From Gossypium raimondii (Eukaryota; Streptophyta; Magnoliopsida; Malvales; Malvaceae), in assembly GCF_025698545.1 (NCBI RefSeq), contig NC_068567.1:3658001-3722000 (forward strand): DNA of 64,000 nt, in the 5' to 3' direction. The translations under genes were made by a program, and so were the position numbers. The notes beneath the pieces were generated by a model. That model did not search any database. It was not told the DNA's origin and saw only the letters and a program-made list of their open reading frames with translations. Below are positions 25,574 to 42,949 of this stretch, piece by piece; the first letter of the stretch is position 1, and the number at the start of each line of letters is the position of its first letter.

Positions 25574-27613
25574 ATGGAAATTCAACATTTCAGCCATCAC
25601 CATCCTTTGGTCTTCATCCAATCTCACAGTGTTGCAAGCAAAGCAGCTCTTTGCCTTGTGTGTGAGAAACCTGTAGAGGGCTGGAGCTATGGCTGCAATC
25701 AATGTGAGTTTTATCTTCACAAGGGATGTGCTGAGTTAGACTTAGCCCCCAAGATTCAGAATCACTTCCACCCTAAACACCCTCTCACTCTTCAGCCAAA
25801 ATCACGTTGTTCTTGGATAGGAAAGTGCAATTTGTGTGGTAAGAAATTTGGGGGATTTGCTTATCGTTGTAATGATTGTAATTTCCATCTGGACATCAAT
25901 TGTGCTTTGCTTCAATCATCCATTGCTGCAAATTTTCCTAATTCTTTGCACCCCCATCCTTTACACGTCATTCAAAATCATAACAAGGAAGTCGAGCCTG
26001 ATTGCCTGGGGTGTCGGAAACCAATATCTGGTCCATTTTACCACTGTTCAGATTGCACTTATCCTACAGTCTTTAACCTTCATAAGGAATGTGCTGAACT
26101 ACCCCTTGAGATTAATCACCCCTATGACCGTAAGCATCCTCTTACTCTCTTGCCACAACCGCCTACTCATCCCCAGAAATGTAGTTGCTCTTTGTGCAGA
26201 ATCCAATGGAAGGGGTTTGTTTATTCCTGCTCTCTATGCAACTTTGATCTTTCACTTGATGATTTTCTTTTTTCACCACCAACAATCACAGTTGCAAGTC
26301 ATGAACACCCGTGGATGCTTGTATCTAGAAAAATGTGGTTTGTTTGTGATTTTTGTGGCACTGACGGAGATCACTCCCCCTTTGTCTGTGCTACATGTCA
26401 CCTCCTTGTCCACAAGAATTGCATTTCATTGCCACGCCACATCATGATAACACGACATCGTCACACGATTTCTCTTTCCTATTCTCTTCGACAAAATCAA
26501 GTTGAGGATTGGATGTGCAAAATTTGTTACGAGGAAGTTGATATAAGGTATGGCAATTACCGTTGTCCTGCTTCTCGTTGCCGTTATATTTCTCATGTAC
26601 GTTGTGCAACTGATAAAGCAATTTGGGATGGAACAATTATGCCGGAAGGCTATGACGAGAGGTCCGAGGAAGTGGTGGACGAACCTTGGAATTTGATTAC
26701 TGATGTTGTTGAACAAATTCGTATTGGAGAGCTAATGGTAGCAAGTGAGATCAAGCATTCCTATCATGATCATAATTTAAGACTCACTTTTAGTGGGAAG
26801 ACCAAAGATGATGATTGTCAGTGCGATGGGTGCACGAGACCTATATCAACTCCTTTTTATCGTTGTGAGCAATGCAAGTTCTTTCTCCACAAAGATTGCG
26901 CTGAATTGCCCAAAGAAATGCCACACCCATCGCACATGCATTTGCTTACTCTCGTGAACTTACATGGTAAGTTGGGTTTTTCATGCTGCTGTGCTTGCGG
27001 TCGTCCGTGTCAAGGATTTAGTTATATATGCTACAAAGGATATTGCGGCTACCAAATTGACATTCAATGTATGTTATTTTCGGACACCTTGAAGCACCCA
27101 AGTCATGAGCATTCACTCTTTCTTTTCCACAACAAAGAGGGAACGAGTTGCAGTGCTTGTTTCAGAAAACTATACTACTCATTTGCATATAGATGCATGA
27201 AGCGCTGTGATTTCAGTTTAGATGTAGGTTGTGCAACACTACCACTCACTGCTTGGTACAAGTATGACAGGCATGCTCTTACTTTGACTTTTTCTGATGA
27301 TTCTGAGCCTTCTCAACTTTTCTGCGATATCTGCGAAAAAAAAAGAAAGCCAAATCGTTGGTTTTACTACTGTGCTAATTGTGATAACTCTCTTCATCTC
27401 AATTGTGCTATTGGGGATCTCCCATATATGAAGCTTGGGAACAAAATCGAAGGTATAAGGCATCGACATCCATTCAATGTTGTGAAAAACATCTGGAATT
27501 GCCCTCCATGTAAGGGATGTGGTGAGGTTTGCAATGGGCAGGCCCTAGAATGTAAAGAATCTGAATGCAATTTTACCGTCCATTGGAATTGCCTTTTGGA
27601 TCTCCGGGAATGA
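25574..27613 (+). CDS. DC1-domain (C1-like) cysteine/histidine-rich protein
   Basis: A single-exon gene of 679 codons. I count about eleven C1-like zinc modules of 45-55 residues, each with an HPL-type start, two CxxC pairs and a C-terminal H..C. They begin roughly at residues 8, 63, 122, 182, 243, 290, 397, 453, 506, 563 and 625. Typical stretches are WSYGCNQCEFYLHKGCAEL and FYRCEQCKFFLHKDCAEL. No transmembrane segment or kinase is present. DC1 proteins are plant-specific, large in number and mostly uncharacterised; some act in stress or hormone signalling. A likely poly(A) signal AATAAA lies at 27863-27868. A stable long frame without stops suggests the gene is intact. Confidence 0.9.
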   Translation: MEIQHFSHHHPLVFIQSHSVASKAALCLVCEKPVEGWSYGCNQCEFYLHKGCAELDLAPKIQNHFHPKHPLTLQPKSRCSWIGKCNLCGKKFGGFAYRCNDCNFHLDINCALLQSSIAANFPNSLHPHPLHVIQNHNKEVEPDCLGCRKPISGPFYHCSDCTYPTVFNLHKECAELPLEINHPYDRKHPLTLLPQPPTHPQKCSCSLCRIQWKGFVYSCSLCNFDLSLDDFLFSPPTITVASHEHPWMLVSRKMWFVCDFCGTDGDHSPFVCATCHLLVHKNCISLPRHIMITRHRHTISLSYSLRQNQVEDWMCKICYEEVDIRYGNYRCPASRCRYISHVRCATDKAIWDGTIMPEGYDERSEEVVDEPWNLITDVVEQIRIGELMVASEIKHSYHDHNLRLTFSGKTKDDDCQCDGCTRPISTPFYRCEQCKFFLHKDCAELPKEMPHPSHMHLLTLVNLHGKLGFSCCCACGRPCQGFSYICYKGYCGYQIDIQCMLFSDTLKHPSHEHSLFLFHNKEGTSCSACFRKLYYSFAYRCMKRCDFSLDVGCATLPLTAWYKYDRHALTLTFSDDSEPSQLFCDICEKKRKPNRWFYYCANCDNSLHLNCAIGDLPYMKLGNKIEGIRHRHPFNVVKNIWNCPPCKGCGEVCNGQALECKESECNFTVHWNCLLDLRE

Positions 27614-28337
27614 TATACCACTCAAGTTGAAGAAACAGAGAAGGCGCAACATCACAGGCGTGTGGTGTTGTGTGGAAGGGTGTAGGAGATTTGGTAAAAA
27701 TGGGTGATGGCCTTAGTTGTTGTAATCTGCATTATGTGATGTTAATGGTTGTGTTAGATAAAACATGTGATTTGTAACCACACATCTTTATCTTTCACGT
27801 TTGTATTTGCTTCTTATAAAAAATTAGTGGTGAGAAGGAAGAAATGGTTTTTAGGTGGTGATAATAAAATATTTTTAATATGAAAATACGAAAATAATGT
27901 TGAGTTTGGAAATTTAAATACAAAATCATTCTTCCCTTCATAACTGCATACAAAATTGTGTGTGATTTTTAAGCCCAAAATATAAGCGGATTTGGTATAT
28001 CTTATTATTTTTGCGCAAAACTGTATATATGTTTTAGCTTTACAATTTTGGTTAATTAAGTCAACTTAATTAATTTTATTTCTACTACATGTTCTAATTA
28101 ATATGCTAAAATGTCCTTTTATTTCTTTGCCCTCAAAATATTAAAAATAAAAATCTCTTTTCTTTCAGTTCGTTTTTAACTTTTAATTTTTATCAGATGA
28201 TTCGGAACTAAGTGAAAAATTAACAAGCTGTTAATTTTGATGATGTGGGTGATTAATGTTGATTTGATATTCATAACAATCCACGTCAGTAAAATTAATT
28301 ATTCAATCTTATTATAGATTCTTATTATATTTACTCT
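27614..28337. other. 3' flank of the DC1 gene
   Basis: AT-rich 3' UTR and intergenic sequence with an AATAAA at 27863. No gene is seen. Confidence 0.5.
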
Positions 28338-28460
28338 TTTTGACATAATGCTTAGAACTACCTATAGTCCCAATAAGAGTATAATGTGCTTCAATGCACT
28401 TGAATCCACGTCCTCCTGCATTGGCAATAATGCTCATGCTAATCGAATTAAAACTCAAAC
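28338..28460 (-). mobile_element. SINE-like repeat, copy 1
   Basis: On the minus strand it carries a box A-like ttcgattagcatgagc and a box B-like phrase gtggattcaagtgc, then a conserved body (gcattgaagc, gtagttctaagcat) ending near gtcaaaaa. It aligns with 41588-41726 and 50941-51080. Confidence 0.5.
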
Positions 28461-29360
28461 AGCTACTTACTAATTTTGAAAATATTCAAAATTATTTTCT
28501 TAAATAATTTAATATTGAGCTGTCAATTTTAAAATATTAATATATTAAACCAAAAAAAAACTGTAAATAGAACTTCGATATCTTGAATCTACCTTTGGAT
28601 CATCTTAAGATTCTACAAAAGTAGAGAAAAAAAACAGAGCTTTTAACTCGAATAAGAGAAAATAATTTTGATACCTAAACTTTAATTCTATTTATTATTG
28701 CCATATATCCTTCTAATGGAGTTAAAATCTTACCAATTGTGGGACTATTAGTTAGAAAATTTTTAATCAAAGTCAAGGGATTTGAAAATAATTATACCAA
28801 AATTTATTTTAAAACCCTAAATGAAAAATAGTAAGACCAACCCAAGCCCGGCACAATTTAGCCCATCAACGCATCTACCCTAAACTTAAACTTTGCCCTC
28901 ACGCTACCCAATTCAATCTAGGCTTAATATAAAAATTGCCCCCTAAATTATTTTCATTTTCTCACATAGGTATCTAAACCTTTTTTTTTTGTCAAATTGA
29001 GTACTTAAAGTAATTTTTTCCCGCATTGGTACCCTGTTAGTTATCCCTTAGTCAGCCATTAGTCAACATTGTTCAATGTTCAATGATGATGCGGCCCAAT
29101 CACTAATAAGCACGTGGCAAAAAAAAGCCACATAAGTAAACCATCTCATTCTTTGTATAAAATAATTCCAAAAAATAAAAAATTTAGAAAAATTAAAATT
29201 ATTTTTTGATTTTATATTAATATTAATTAAAAATAATATTAAGAAATATTTTCACACCCTGTTCCTCTCCAACGATCCCCCACCATCCTCACCCAACCCT
29301 CTCCCTCTGCTAACCCTTCAATTATATTTTCATATAAAAAAAAATTCCTCCTTTCTTTCT
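28461..29360. other. duplicated intergenic sequence, no gene
   Basis: 28680-28900 copies 21700-21920. 29380-29470, just beyond, copies 23150-23250. No coding region is visible. Confidence 0.5.
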
Positions 29361-29590
29361 TCAACATTGATTCTTTGTCTCACAATTCCCTTCAAATCCA
29401 TCCACCACATGTTTGGGAAAATGACCCTCAAAAAAAGAAATTTTGAGCTTGAAATTGGTGTTTTCCTTTTCAAGCACTGGATTAGCTTCTCTAGGAACAT
29501 ATCGAATCCACCACTGCCCTTCAAATTCTAAAATTCGTTTAACTCTCCTGAGCATAGTAACTCTTGAGTCGTCCCCCCACTCTCTTGTAC
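29361..29590 (-). pseudogene. RNase H-like fragment (LINE-type), second copy
   Basis: Minus-strand frame with LRRVKRILEFEGQWWIRY and VPREAN, then diverging into unrelated sequence. It is the partner of 19860-20180 and lies at the same relative position next to GST exon 2, so it belongs to the duplicated segment. Confidence 0.65.
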
Positions 29591-29812
29591 GGCTTTGACC
29601 ACCTTCAAATTATCAGTTTGAACTATTCTTTATTTTATGTCTACCTATTATAAAACATATGTAATAAATAAGTATTTTCCTCGTGTTCTTACACTAATAA
29701 TCAAACGAAACATTAGTATTATTTTATCCAACGTCACTTAGATAAGGGTTTTGAACTTTGTTTAACTATTATTTAACACTTATGGGAGAAAATACAATCA
29801 ATGTTCCAAACC

Positions 29813-34883
<5,071 letters not shown>

Positions 34884-36258
34884 CATAGAGGCCCAATTTA
34901 GTCCGGGCCTTAATAGAAATCAAATAATAATAATAATGGAATCCATTAACAACAATCTAGGCCCAAATATACAAACCCTAAAGCCCACTATCTAAAACAA
35001 CTTTCAGAAAACATAGGGTTTCTGCGCGTCGCTCCTCCCCTCGTAGGCACGCCACCAGAGGCCCCTCGTCCCGAGGCCTGACGCGCCTTTGTCGCCCTTG
35101 CACCAAAATGGCAAAGGCAAGGGTCTCCGTCCCACCGTTGACTACGCACCATCACTTGCAAAGAGAAAGAAACAAATAGTAGTAAAAGCAATAGTAGAAA
35201 TAGCAAAAAAGAGGAAAATAAAATATATTGTAATCAATCGGCTATAAAAACCCTAAATAAACATATTGTAAAGGAGATTTTTTTTTAAATAGAAATCGGA
35301 TACACACACCAAAAAAGATGATTCTTTCCTTTTTTATCTTTTTTATTTCGAAAATATATATAATAAAATAAAAATGAAACTTTTTATCTTCGCTGCCGCT
35401 GTCGTCCTCTCCCTCCGTTTTGAAAGACCATCGAATCCTTGGGAATTCACCAAAAGGTCGCGTCGGAGGAGGATTGAGAACCGAAAGGTTCCTTTGATTT
35501 TCGAATTTTAGTGGGGATTTTAGGGGTTTTCTGCCCTAGTCTTATGCCCCATGGAATGAAGACAAAAAAGGCCCTTTTCTGCAACTCTGGCCACAGGAGG
35601 TGGCTGCATCATCGCCGATGACCGATGGTCATGGCGGAGTTGCGTCGGCTCTATGGCCGAACCTGAGGGCACACTGGAGAGAAAAAGAAAAGAGGGAGAA
35701 AGCAGTTTTTTAAAAAAAGAAGAGAAATGATTTTTTTCAGAAAATTTAGTTTATATAGGGCTCCAATACGACATCGTTTTGGCCTGGCTTCAAAAGCCCC
35801 AAAACGGCGTCGTTTTGAAGCCAACCCAAATCACCCCCAAGATCCGCGTGTTTAATAGAAAGGGGATATTACCAGTTTTAATCCTTCCGCTTTTTAAATA
35901 CTCTTCAATCTGGTCATATTTTCAACCTTTTTTACTTTTTTAAATTTATCCACTTAATTTTTTTTTCATTTTAGTCTGTAACACCCATTACCCGTATTCA
36001 ACTTCGGAATAGGGTATGAGGCATTACTAGAACACTTACACATGTAAACGTATTAAACCGAGTTACAAAATTTTATTCAAATTTAAACTCTTCAAATTTT
36101 TAACATGCTTTTATAATTCTTTACAACATATCCTCAAAATATTATATTCATAACAAATAGGGCCTACGAGACCCGATACTTACTCATATAATTCAAAGCC
36201 TCATTTCCATTTTCTTCAATTCACAATCTTTCATGTTCACAATTCAAATCAATTTCTC

Positions 36259-36264
<6 letters not shown>

Positions 36265-36301
<37 letters not shown>
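36265..36301. repeat. (AT)n microsatellite
   Basis: An uninterrupted dinucleotide run inside the inner LTR. A shorter run lies at 36463-36487. Confidence 0.95.
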
Positions 36302-36302
<1 letters not shown>

Positions 36303-37499
36303 CAATACCACACTCTCATACTATGAAACTTTATTTTTCCATATGAGCTTAAACCATGATCATCACATATCAAAGACAAATGTTCTTGACATTTCCATCA
36401 CATAGACCGAATTAATCAATGCAACTCAATGATATAATCATCCATATATCATTATTATCACATATATATATATATATATATATATATGTCATGACTAAAT
36501 TTCTTAAACATTTGATCAATTGTTTTCAATACCGCAATAGTTCCTTCAGTACCAATACGTATTTACCATTCAATTTAACATTTACCAATTATAATCGGGC
36601 ATATGACAATTATACATAATTCTTTCATACATTTTATTGTCCTCCTCCTCCTCTCCATTCCGCATCCTTTATGTATAAAACATGCTTAAATAGCATTATA
36701 CATAATTTCACTATTCACTTATATTTAAATTCAAAGCTATCTATTTGAGTCAGAGTTACTAAATAATTTTTATCTGAAGCTACAGAGCTCCAAATTAAGA
36801 TACGTTAATTTTCGCTGAAACTAGACTCACATACCTTCTTACCATAAAATTTTCAGAATTTTTAGTTCATCCAAATAGTACATTTTATTCTTTAAAGTAT
36901 CCCCTATTTTGCTGTCTGACAGTTTCGACCACTCTTCACTAAAAATGAATTATCTAATTGTACAGAATTCGGATTATGTTTCTGTTTATTTCCTTTGAAA
37001 ATAGACTCATTAAGAATTCTAATAATATAAATTTTAACTCATAATTATTTTTATTCAATTTTTTATGATTTTCCAAAGTCAGAATAGGGGATTCCAAAGT
37101 CAATCCGACCTGGCCTCATTAAAATTCAAATATCTCAAAATTTATAACTCTTTTGCTTTCTCTTTTTCTTTTATGTAAAAATAAACTCCACAAGATTTCA
37201 TTTCATATCTTATTCACTCTCTAATTCAATTTCCACCATTTTTGGTGATTTTTCAAATTCACACTATTGTTACTGTCCAAAACTGTTTTGTTGCTAATTC
37301 TACTTTTCATAATTTCACTTTTCACTTTTAATCACTATTCAATTCAAAATTCACTTTTCCATTTTCAAGTCAATATTCAATTCAATTCCACACATATATT
37401 CATTATTCAATTACACTTAATCGTTACAATTTTCACTTAGTCAATTTCTGTTGAACACTCGGAATATACACGGACGTAGAGAATTAGCACATAAGTGCC

Positions 37500-37625
37500 A
37501 TTAATCGATATGTAGCCAAGCTACCATTGAAATGTAGTCGGCTACCATCGATATGTAGCCAAGCTACCACCGATATGTAGCCAAAGCTATCACGATATGT
37601 AGCAAGCTACCATCGATCAATAACA
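37500..37625. repeat. short tandem units in the inner LTR
   Basis: Four to five variants of a unit of about 25 bp, tcgatatgtagccaagctacca, run head to tail. Confidence 0.75.
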
Positions 37626-40434
37626 TCGAAATGTCCACGGGCCCGCTCACAAAAGTCGTCAGTGTCTGCAACACATGCTAGATCACCCAAAGACCGGGAC
37701 TCACTGTAACACTCAGAACATCGATCTCTAGTGACATGTCACTTGTATCCACTTCTATTCCTAAGTTCAACCGAGAATTTACACTTAACACTTTATTTTC
37801 AACACTTTATCACTTGAATAATTCATGAACAATTTTCCGTCCACATTCAATATTAATTCACATATCAAATAAAATTCATAATTTATAAATGTATATTACT
37901 ATTATTTACACATAACTTACTTTGATGCAACAATATAAAAATTTAGCAATTTAGTCTTTAATCTTTTCTTTTCTCCGATCAATGTCGATTCCACTTCTTT
38001 CTTGATCTATAATAACACATTTGACTTATTTAGTACTCACATTTATCAAAACAGTCCTTGACTCAAACTTTGGAAAAATTACAATTTTGCCCTAAACTTT
38101 TGCATATTTACACTTTTGCCCCAAAGCTCGTAAATTAAAATTCATCCCTTATTATTATGTATTATGACGTGCTGAACATTTTTCCCTTCTATGGAAACAT
38201 CAAATTCCCACTCTAACACTTACTTATGAACATTTAGTATTTTTATCGATTATGTCGTTTTACTTTACTCAAAATCGCTTAGCAAAAGTTGCTTAACATA
38301 ATTTCTAGCTTCATATTCTACCATAAAACATCAAAATAAACACATTTCACATATGGGTATTTTTCCAAATATAAACCCTAGATTAAATTATTCCTAGAAT
38401 AAGCAAAATCAAGTGACCGGGACTAAAAACGTAAAGAACATTAAAAACGGGGCTTAGAATCACTTACTATGGAGCTTGGAAGCTTGAAAACCCTAACAAT
38501 GGCTTCCCCCCTTTATGATTTCGTCCAAATGAAGAAGATGAGCACAATTTGCCATCTTTTTCCCTTTTAATTCATTTTAATTACTAGATTACCAAATTGC
38601 CCCTAACTTAAAATTTTCCTATTTCACTTATCTCATGCCCATTTTTGTCTACCAACTTAAAAAATTGTCTAATTACCATATAAGGACCTCCAATTTAAAG
38701 TTTCATAACAATTGAACACCTCTAACATGTAGAACTCAACTTTTTCACTTTTTACAATTTAGTCCTTTTGACTAAATTGAGTGCCCAAACGTCGAAATTT
38801 TCGAACGAAATTTTCATAAAATCATTCCGTGAAATGGTAGACCATAAAAACATAAGAAAAATAAAATTTTCCTTGTCGGATTTGTGATCCTGAAACTACT
38901 GTTCCGACTAGGCCCAAAATTAGTCCCCTGGTCATTTGGCCCCCTAGAAACAATATGCATAATAAGACTAGGAATATTTTCCCATTTGGCCCCTGTTATG
39001 TTTTGCAAGTCATATTTTAGTCCTTTATTTTTATTTATTTTTATTTTTTTATATAGTTCATTTTTTTCTAAAATTTCAATTTAATCATTTCTTTTATTTA
39101 AGTTCACATCTTTAATCACCTTTTTTTACTCTCTTTTTTGCAATTTAAAATTTATGTTGTTTATACCCTTTCATATTTTATTTATTTATGCATTTTAGAT
39201 GGTTATTATATTTCTTATTTATTTATTTTGATATTAAGATAAATGATGTGACTATTGTCATTAGTGCTATGAATTAATATTCTTATTATTACTATAATTA
39301 CATTATTACTATAGTATTTATTTATTTATTATTTGTCATTCTAATATAGATGTTCTACCTACATGGCCATTTTATATTATTTTGCTATCACTATGTCAGG
39401 CATTATGTTTAAACATATTTGTTCGTTTTCATACTATGTCTAGATAAACTAAATATATATATCACTTTAAGTGTTGCATTAATTTTTACTCGATGCATAA
39501 AAAGGGGAATTTCAAAACCAAGGCAACGTTCTTATTTAGAGATTCGAGAAATCAAGCCCTAACTTACGGGGTTTGATCTTCTCTTTGAATCTAAATAACT
39601 GAACATCCTTTTAAAACTAAAAACACATAATAAACAAATAATGAGCAATTTTATTTTCGAGAATTCGAGATGTTGCGTCCTAACTTACGGGACATGACCT
39701 TCTCATTTTGGTTATCTCGAAATAAAAAGGCTTCTTATATAAGTTTTGATTTAACTAAATAATTTTAATTAAAAAATCGTGCAAAGAGGGATCGTAGTTT
39801 AATTTCTATTTTTAACTGCCGACATCAAAACATCAAGTAATCAACTAGGTACCAATTTTGGGAGTTAGATTTGTAAGACTGAATATTATTGTTTTAACAA
39901 ATCTAACGTTTCATTAAAATGGTCTAGTTTTGAGGTGATCCAATCACACCTAAGCAAAAAAGGGTTGGTGGCAACTCCTATTTTCATTTTTTTAAATAAA
40001 AAGTCGATTCAAAAAAGGTTTCGACACTTGATTCTTTTGTCAATTTTTGCTCGCTGCTTTGGACCATCTGGGGTTGATTTTCTTATCGTATTAAGTGCTT
40101 GCAACCACTCCAAATATGTCATGCTTGAGTTGTAACAAAGCCAATTGTCAACGTGTCATAATGTTCTATTGATGCTAAGGCTAAAGCCTTTGTTGTGTTG
40201 GTGGAGCTTGTCATTCACTATCTACGATAAGTGTTTTTTTTTCCTAATTTGTATGGTTCCATTCATTGATTGAATTAATTTATCTTTCAAAAAAGAATTT
40301 GTTAATATTTTAAATTTAAGTGGTTTTACATCATTCCATAATTTTTTATATGGTTGATATTTTAAAACTCCAATCACTATTTTTTTTTGGTAGAAAAGGG
40401 CAGCATTAAGCAATTACATTAGATAAAACCATAG

Positions 40435-40830
40435 TCAAGAGGAAATAGACATGTTGCAATCTATTCCTAACAACTTCATGACCGAAGCTGGTGGGGATCT
40501 AAATAAACGTATCAAAGAACTACCTGTATCAGCACATTTAGTCATGTGATCAACAACACCATTAAGAGTTCTCGGGATATGTCGGATACGAATCTTCCAT
40601 TTCCGACACAAAGCTTGATGTAACAATTGTAGTTCCACTAAACTACTACTAGCTCCTCCACCAAACAAAAGTAATTCAACAAACAAAGCATTTTCATACT
40701 CAACTTCAACTTTCCGAAACCCTTTATCCCAAGCTAAGAATAATCCTTCCAACATCGCTCTTGTTTCAACTTTAAAGACTGACTCGTTACGAAACTCATC
40801 GTATGGCCCCATAACCAATTTGCATTCCAA
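40435..40830 (-). pseudogene. RNase H-like domain fragment (LINE-type)
   Basis: A 131-codon frame. It has a VETRAMLEGLFLAWDKGF helix, the KVEVEYENALFV strand and a C-terminal RIRHIPRTLNGVVDHMTK. This is the RVT_3-type RNase H fold found at the end of plant LINE polyproteins and as many stand-alone copies. The first catalytic strand is not included and there is no RT upstream, so I read it as a fragment rather than a host gene. Confidence 0.65.
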
Positions 40831-41587
40831 TTACTATATTTATCAAGATATTTGTACTTATCATGCATGTAAATTTTTTAATTGATCCAATACCTCTATT
40901 GTATTAATCTAAAATATTGTCTATATTAATATAAATTTAATGGTTAAATTTTTTTACATAAAACAAATAGTTAGACATTTGTAATTCGTACAAACTTGAT
41001 ATGCATGATCTATATGAATAGAGCATGAAATATGACAACTATAAAATATAAAATATAAAATATCAATCATATAAAAAGTTATGGTAGGTGTAAAACCACT
41101 TACGTTTTACACGTGGAAGTGGATCTCTCCGTTTTCAATAATGAACGCATATTTAGTAACCATTTTTCTATAATAGAAACATGAGAAATAATATTTTTTA
41201 ATAAAATTACATTTATATAGATTTGAACTAGAGTGTCTGATTTAATATTTGAAAAATTATTTAAAAATATTTTGTGTTGATATGTGTTTGGATGAGAGCT
41301 GATTCATTTAAATTTAAAACAATTATTTTTACAAAGTAATTTTAGTGAAAACAAACTTTGTTTTCTAATTTTTCATATTTTCATTTTTATTTTCCAAAAT
41401 TCATTTTTAAAATTTCAACCAATCACATTTCTTTAATTTTTTTCATTTTCCTAGAAAACAAAAATGAAAATGGTCTTTACTTCTTGAAACAAGAAGGAAC
41501 CCAATCCTTTTAGGATTTGGTGCTACCTCTCCGAATAACATCCTTTCAAAAACTTAAGCAATTGAACTAATTATTTTTTCTGCCGAT
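40831..41587. other. AT-rich intergenic stretch, no gene
   Basis: I see no coding region and no clear repeat boundary. Confidence 0.5.
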
Positions 41588-41726
41588 TGAGTCTTACCTC
41601 CGATTGGCATTGGTATTGTTGCCAGTGTAAGAGAACTTAGATTCAAGTATGCTGAAGCGCATTATCATCCTATTTAAGGGTTAGGAAAGGACTATGAGTA
41701 GTTCTAAATATTGTATCAAAAAGAAC
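41588..41726 (+). mobile_element. SINE-like repeat, copy 2
   Basis: It begins tgagtcttacctccgattgg (box A-like), then a box B-like cttagattcaagtatgc, then gctgaagcgcattatc and gagtagttctaaatattg, ending gtatcaaaaagaac. It aligns along its length with 50941-51080 and the reverse of 28338-28460. Confidence 0.55.
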
Positions 41727-41791
41727 AGATAATACCCAAGCTTACTATTATTCAAGGGGGCTCTTTTGGTTTTGAATTCTCCTTGGAATCA

Positions 41792-42740
41792 TTAATGAGT
41801 TGCTGGTGATATTTCCCTTTGACGCCTTAAGTAAGCAAGCATGGCATCAAGGTCAGGGAGATCTTCTTTGATGACACGAACTTGCTTGAAATTTTTGAGC
41901 CATACATGCAAACGATGGAGCTTATGAGCTTCAAGCAGTTTCTCCCCTCCCAACCAATGACCAAGTCCCAACACTATATCCAACATGCTAATGTTGTCCC
42001 CTCCAAAGAATTTCTTGTCTCCAAGTGCTTTTTCTTCTATAATTTTCAGCATCTCCAAGCTATTTTGGTCTGCTTTGTGTTGCCCTTCACCAACCATCCA
42101 CATTGATGGACCCTGTAAAGATCTCCCAAGGAAATGGAAAACGTTTTCCAAGTTAGAAAAAAAGGCTTTGTATAAATCCTTTTGTACAAAAATGGCTTAT
42201 AAATCATTTCATCAATAATTTAAAGTTTTAAATTAGAGAGAAAATTGTACTCTTAGAGAGAAAATTTGTATAAAACATAAAATAAACATGAAAAATATTT
42301 TGATTTTAAAAAAAAATGACAACCTACTTGCAAATAGACCTGTTCATGGGTTGAATCGGGCCCTGACAAAATTTTAAGTCTATTCCATATGAAAATTTTA
42401 CAAAAACAATTATAAAAAAAAAATTACGTACCTTATCTTCAGCGTACTTTATCCAAAACCGAAGCATGGCTCTCTCATAAGGATCAGTTGGCAGCAAAGG
42501 ATTATGCGGCCATATCTCTTCAATGTATTCAATAATAACCATTGACTCGCAAATGGGTTTCCCACCATGAAAGAAAACTGGTACCTTCTTGTGAATGGGA
42601 TTATATTGAAGAAGCAAAGCACTCTTGTTGCAGAGATCTTCTTCTATATAGTCGAAGGCTATGCCTTTCAATTTCAGTGCCCATTTGATTCTGTAAGTGT
42701 AAGGGCTTACCCATGTTCCAACCAGCTTTACTTCACCCAT
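41792..42740 (-). CDS. tau-class glutathione S-transferase, GST-3 (short form)
   Basis: Exon 1 is 42740-42432 (103 codons from MGEVKLVG, ends AAG|GTACGT). Exon 2 is 42112-41792 (106 codons plus stop) after the acceptor ACAG. The intron is 319 bp. Ser12 (VSPY) and Glu65-Ser66 (CES) are present. The predicted 209 aa is 10-15 residues shorter than usual: about four residues are missing near [11 protein letters not shown] and about six after GHWLG, between helices of the C-terminal domain. The frame is open throughout. It is a more distant paralogue of GST-1 and GST-2, not part of their duplicated segment. Confidence 0.83.
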
Positions 42741-42949
42741 GTTTGAGGTTCGAGCACTGAGATCTATGCAGTTTTGTTTTTGAAAGCTTGGACCAATAAC
42801 TTGAAAGGGGAAAGAGTATAATTGAAAATTGGGTTCATTGATAGCTCCTGTGGAATAAAGTTGACAATGAAGTCAAACTGGGTGGCTGAACCAATCTTTG
42901 ATGGATAGATGTATTGGGTGGATGTAGGGATTTTGAAATAAAAATAAGA

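Larger units (their letters stand above)
35977..38920 (+). mobile_element. inner solo LTR (gypsy) nested in the outer LTR
   Basis: It begins TGTAACACCC at 35977, preceded by TAGTC (35972-35976). TAGTC recurs at 38921-38925 directly after ...ggcccaaaat. The body has phrases shared with the LTR at 44515-48390 in opposite orientation (for example the stretch around cagtttcgaccactcttcac). The right end lacks a CA terminus. Strand is by the TGTAACACCC start convention and is inferred. Confidence 0.75.
34884..40026. mobile_element. outer solo LTR, split by a second LTR
   Basis: Flanks are CTTGA (34879-34883) and CTTGA (40027-40031). The sequence between, with the inner insert (35977-38925) removed, is about 2.19 kb. 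Its right end, tggcaactcctattttc to ggtttcgaca, resembles the ends of Tat-type LTRs. The left end reads CATAG rather than TG, so that terminus is either mutated or slightly misplaced. No internal element region is present. Confidence 0.65.

Noticed and set aside
25836-26447. 203-codon plus frame overlapping the DC1 gene
   Set aside because: It is a second phase within the DC1 coding region; only the DC1 frame has domain structure.
34988-35206. 72-codon minus frame with Arg/Gly-rich end
   Set aside because: It lies in the outer solo LTR; the composition reflects GC-rich LTR sequence.
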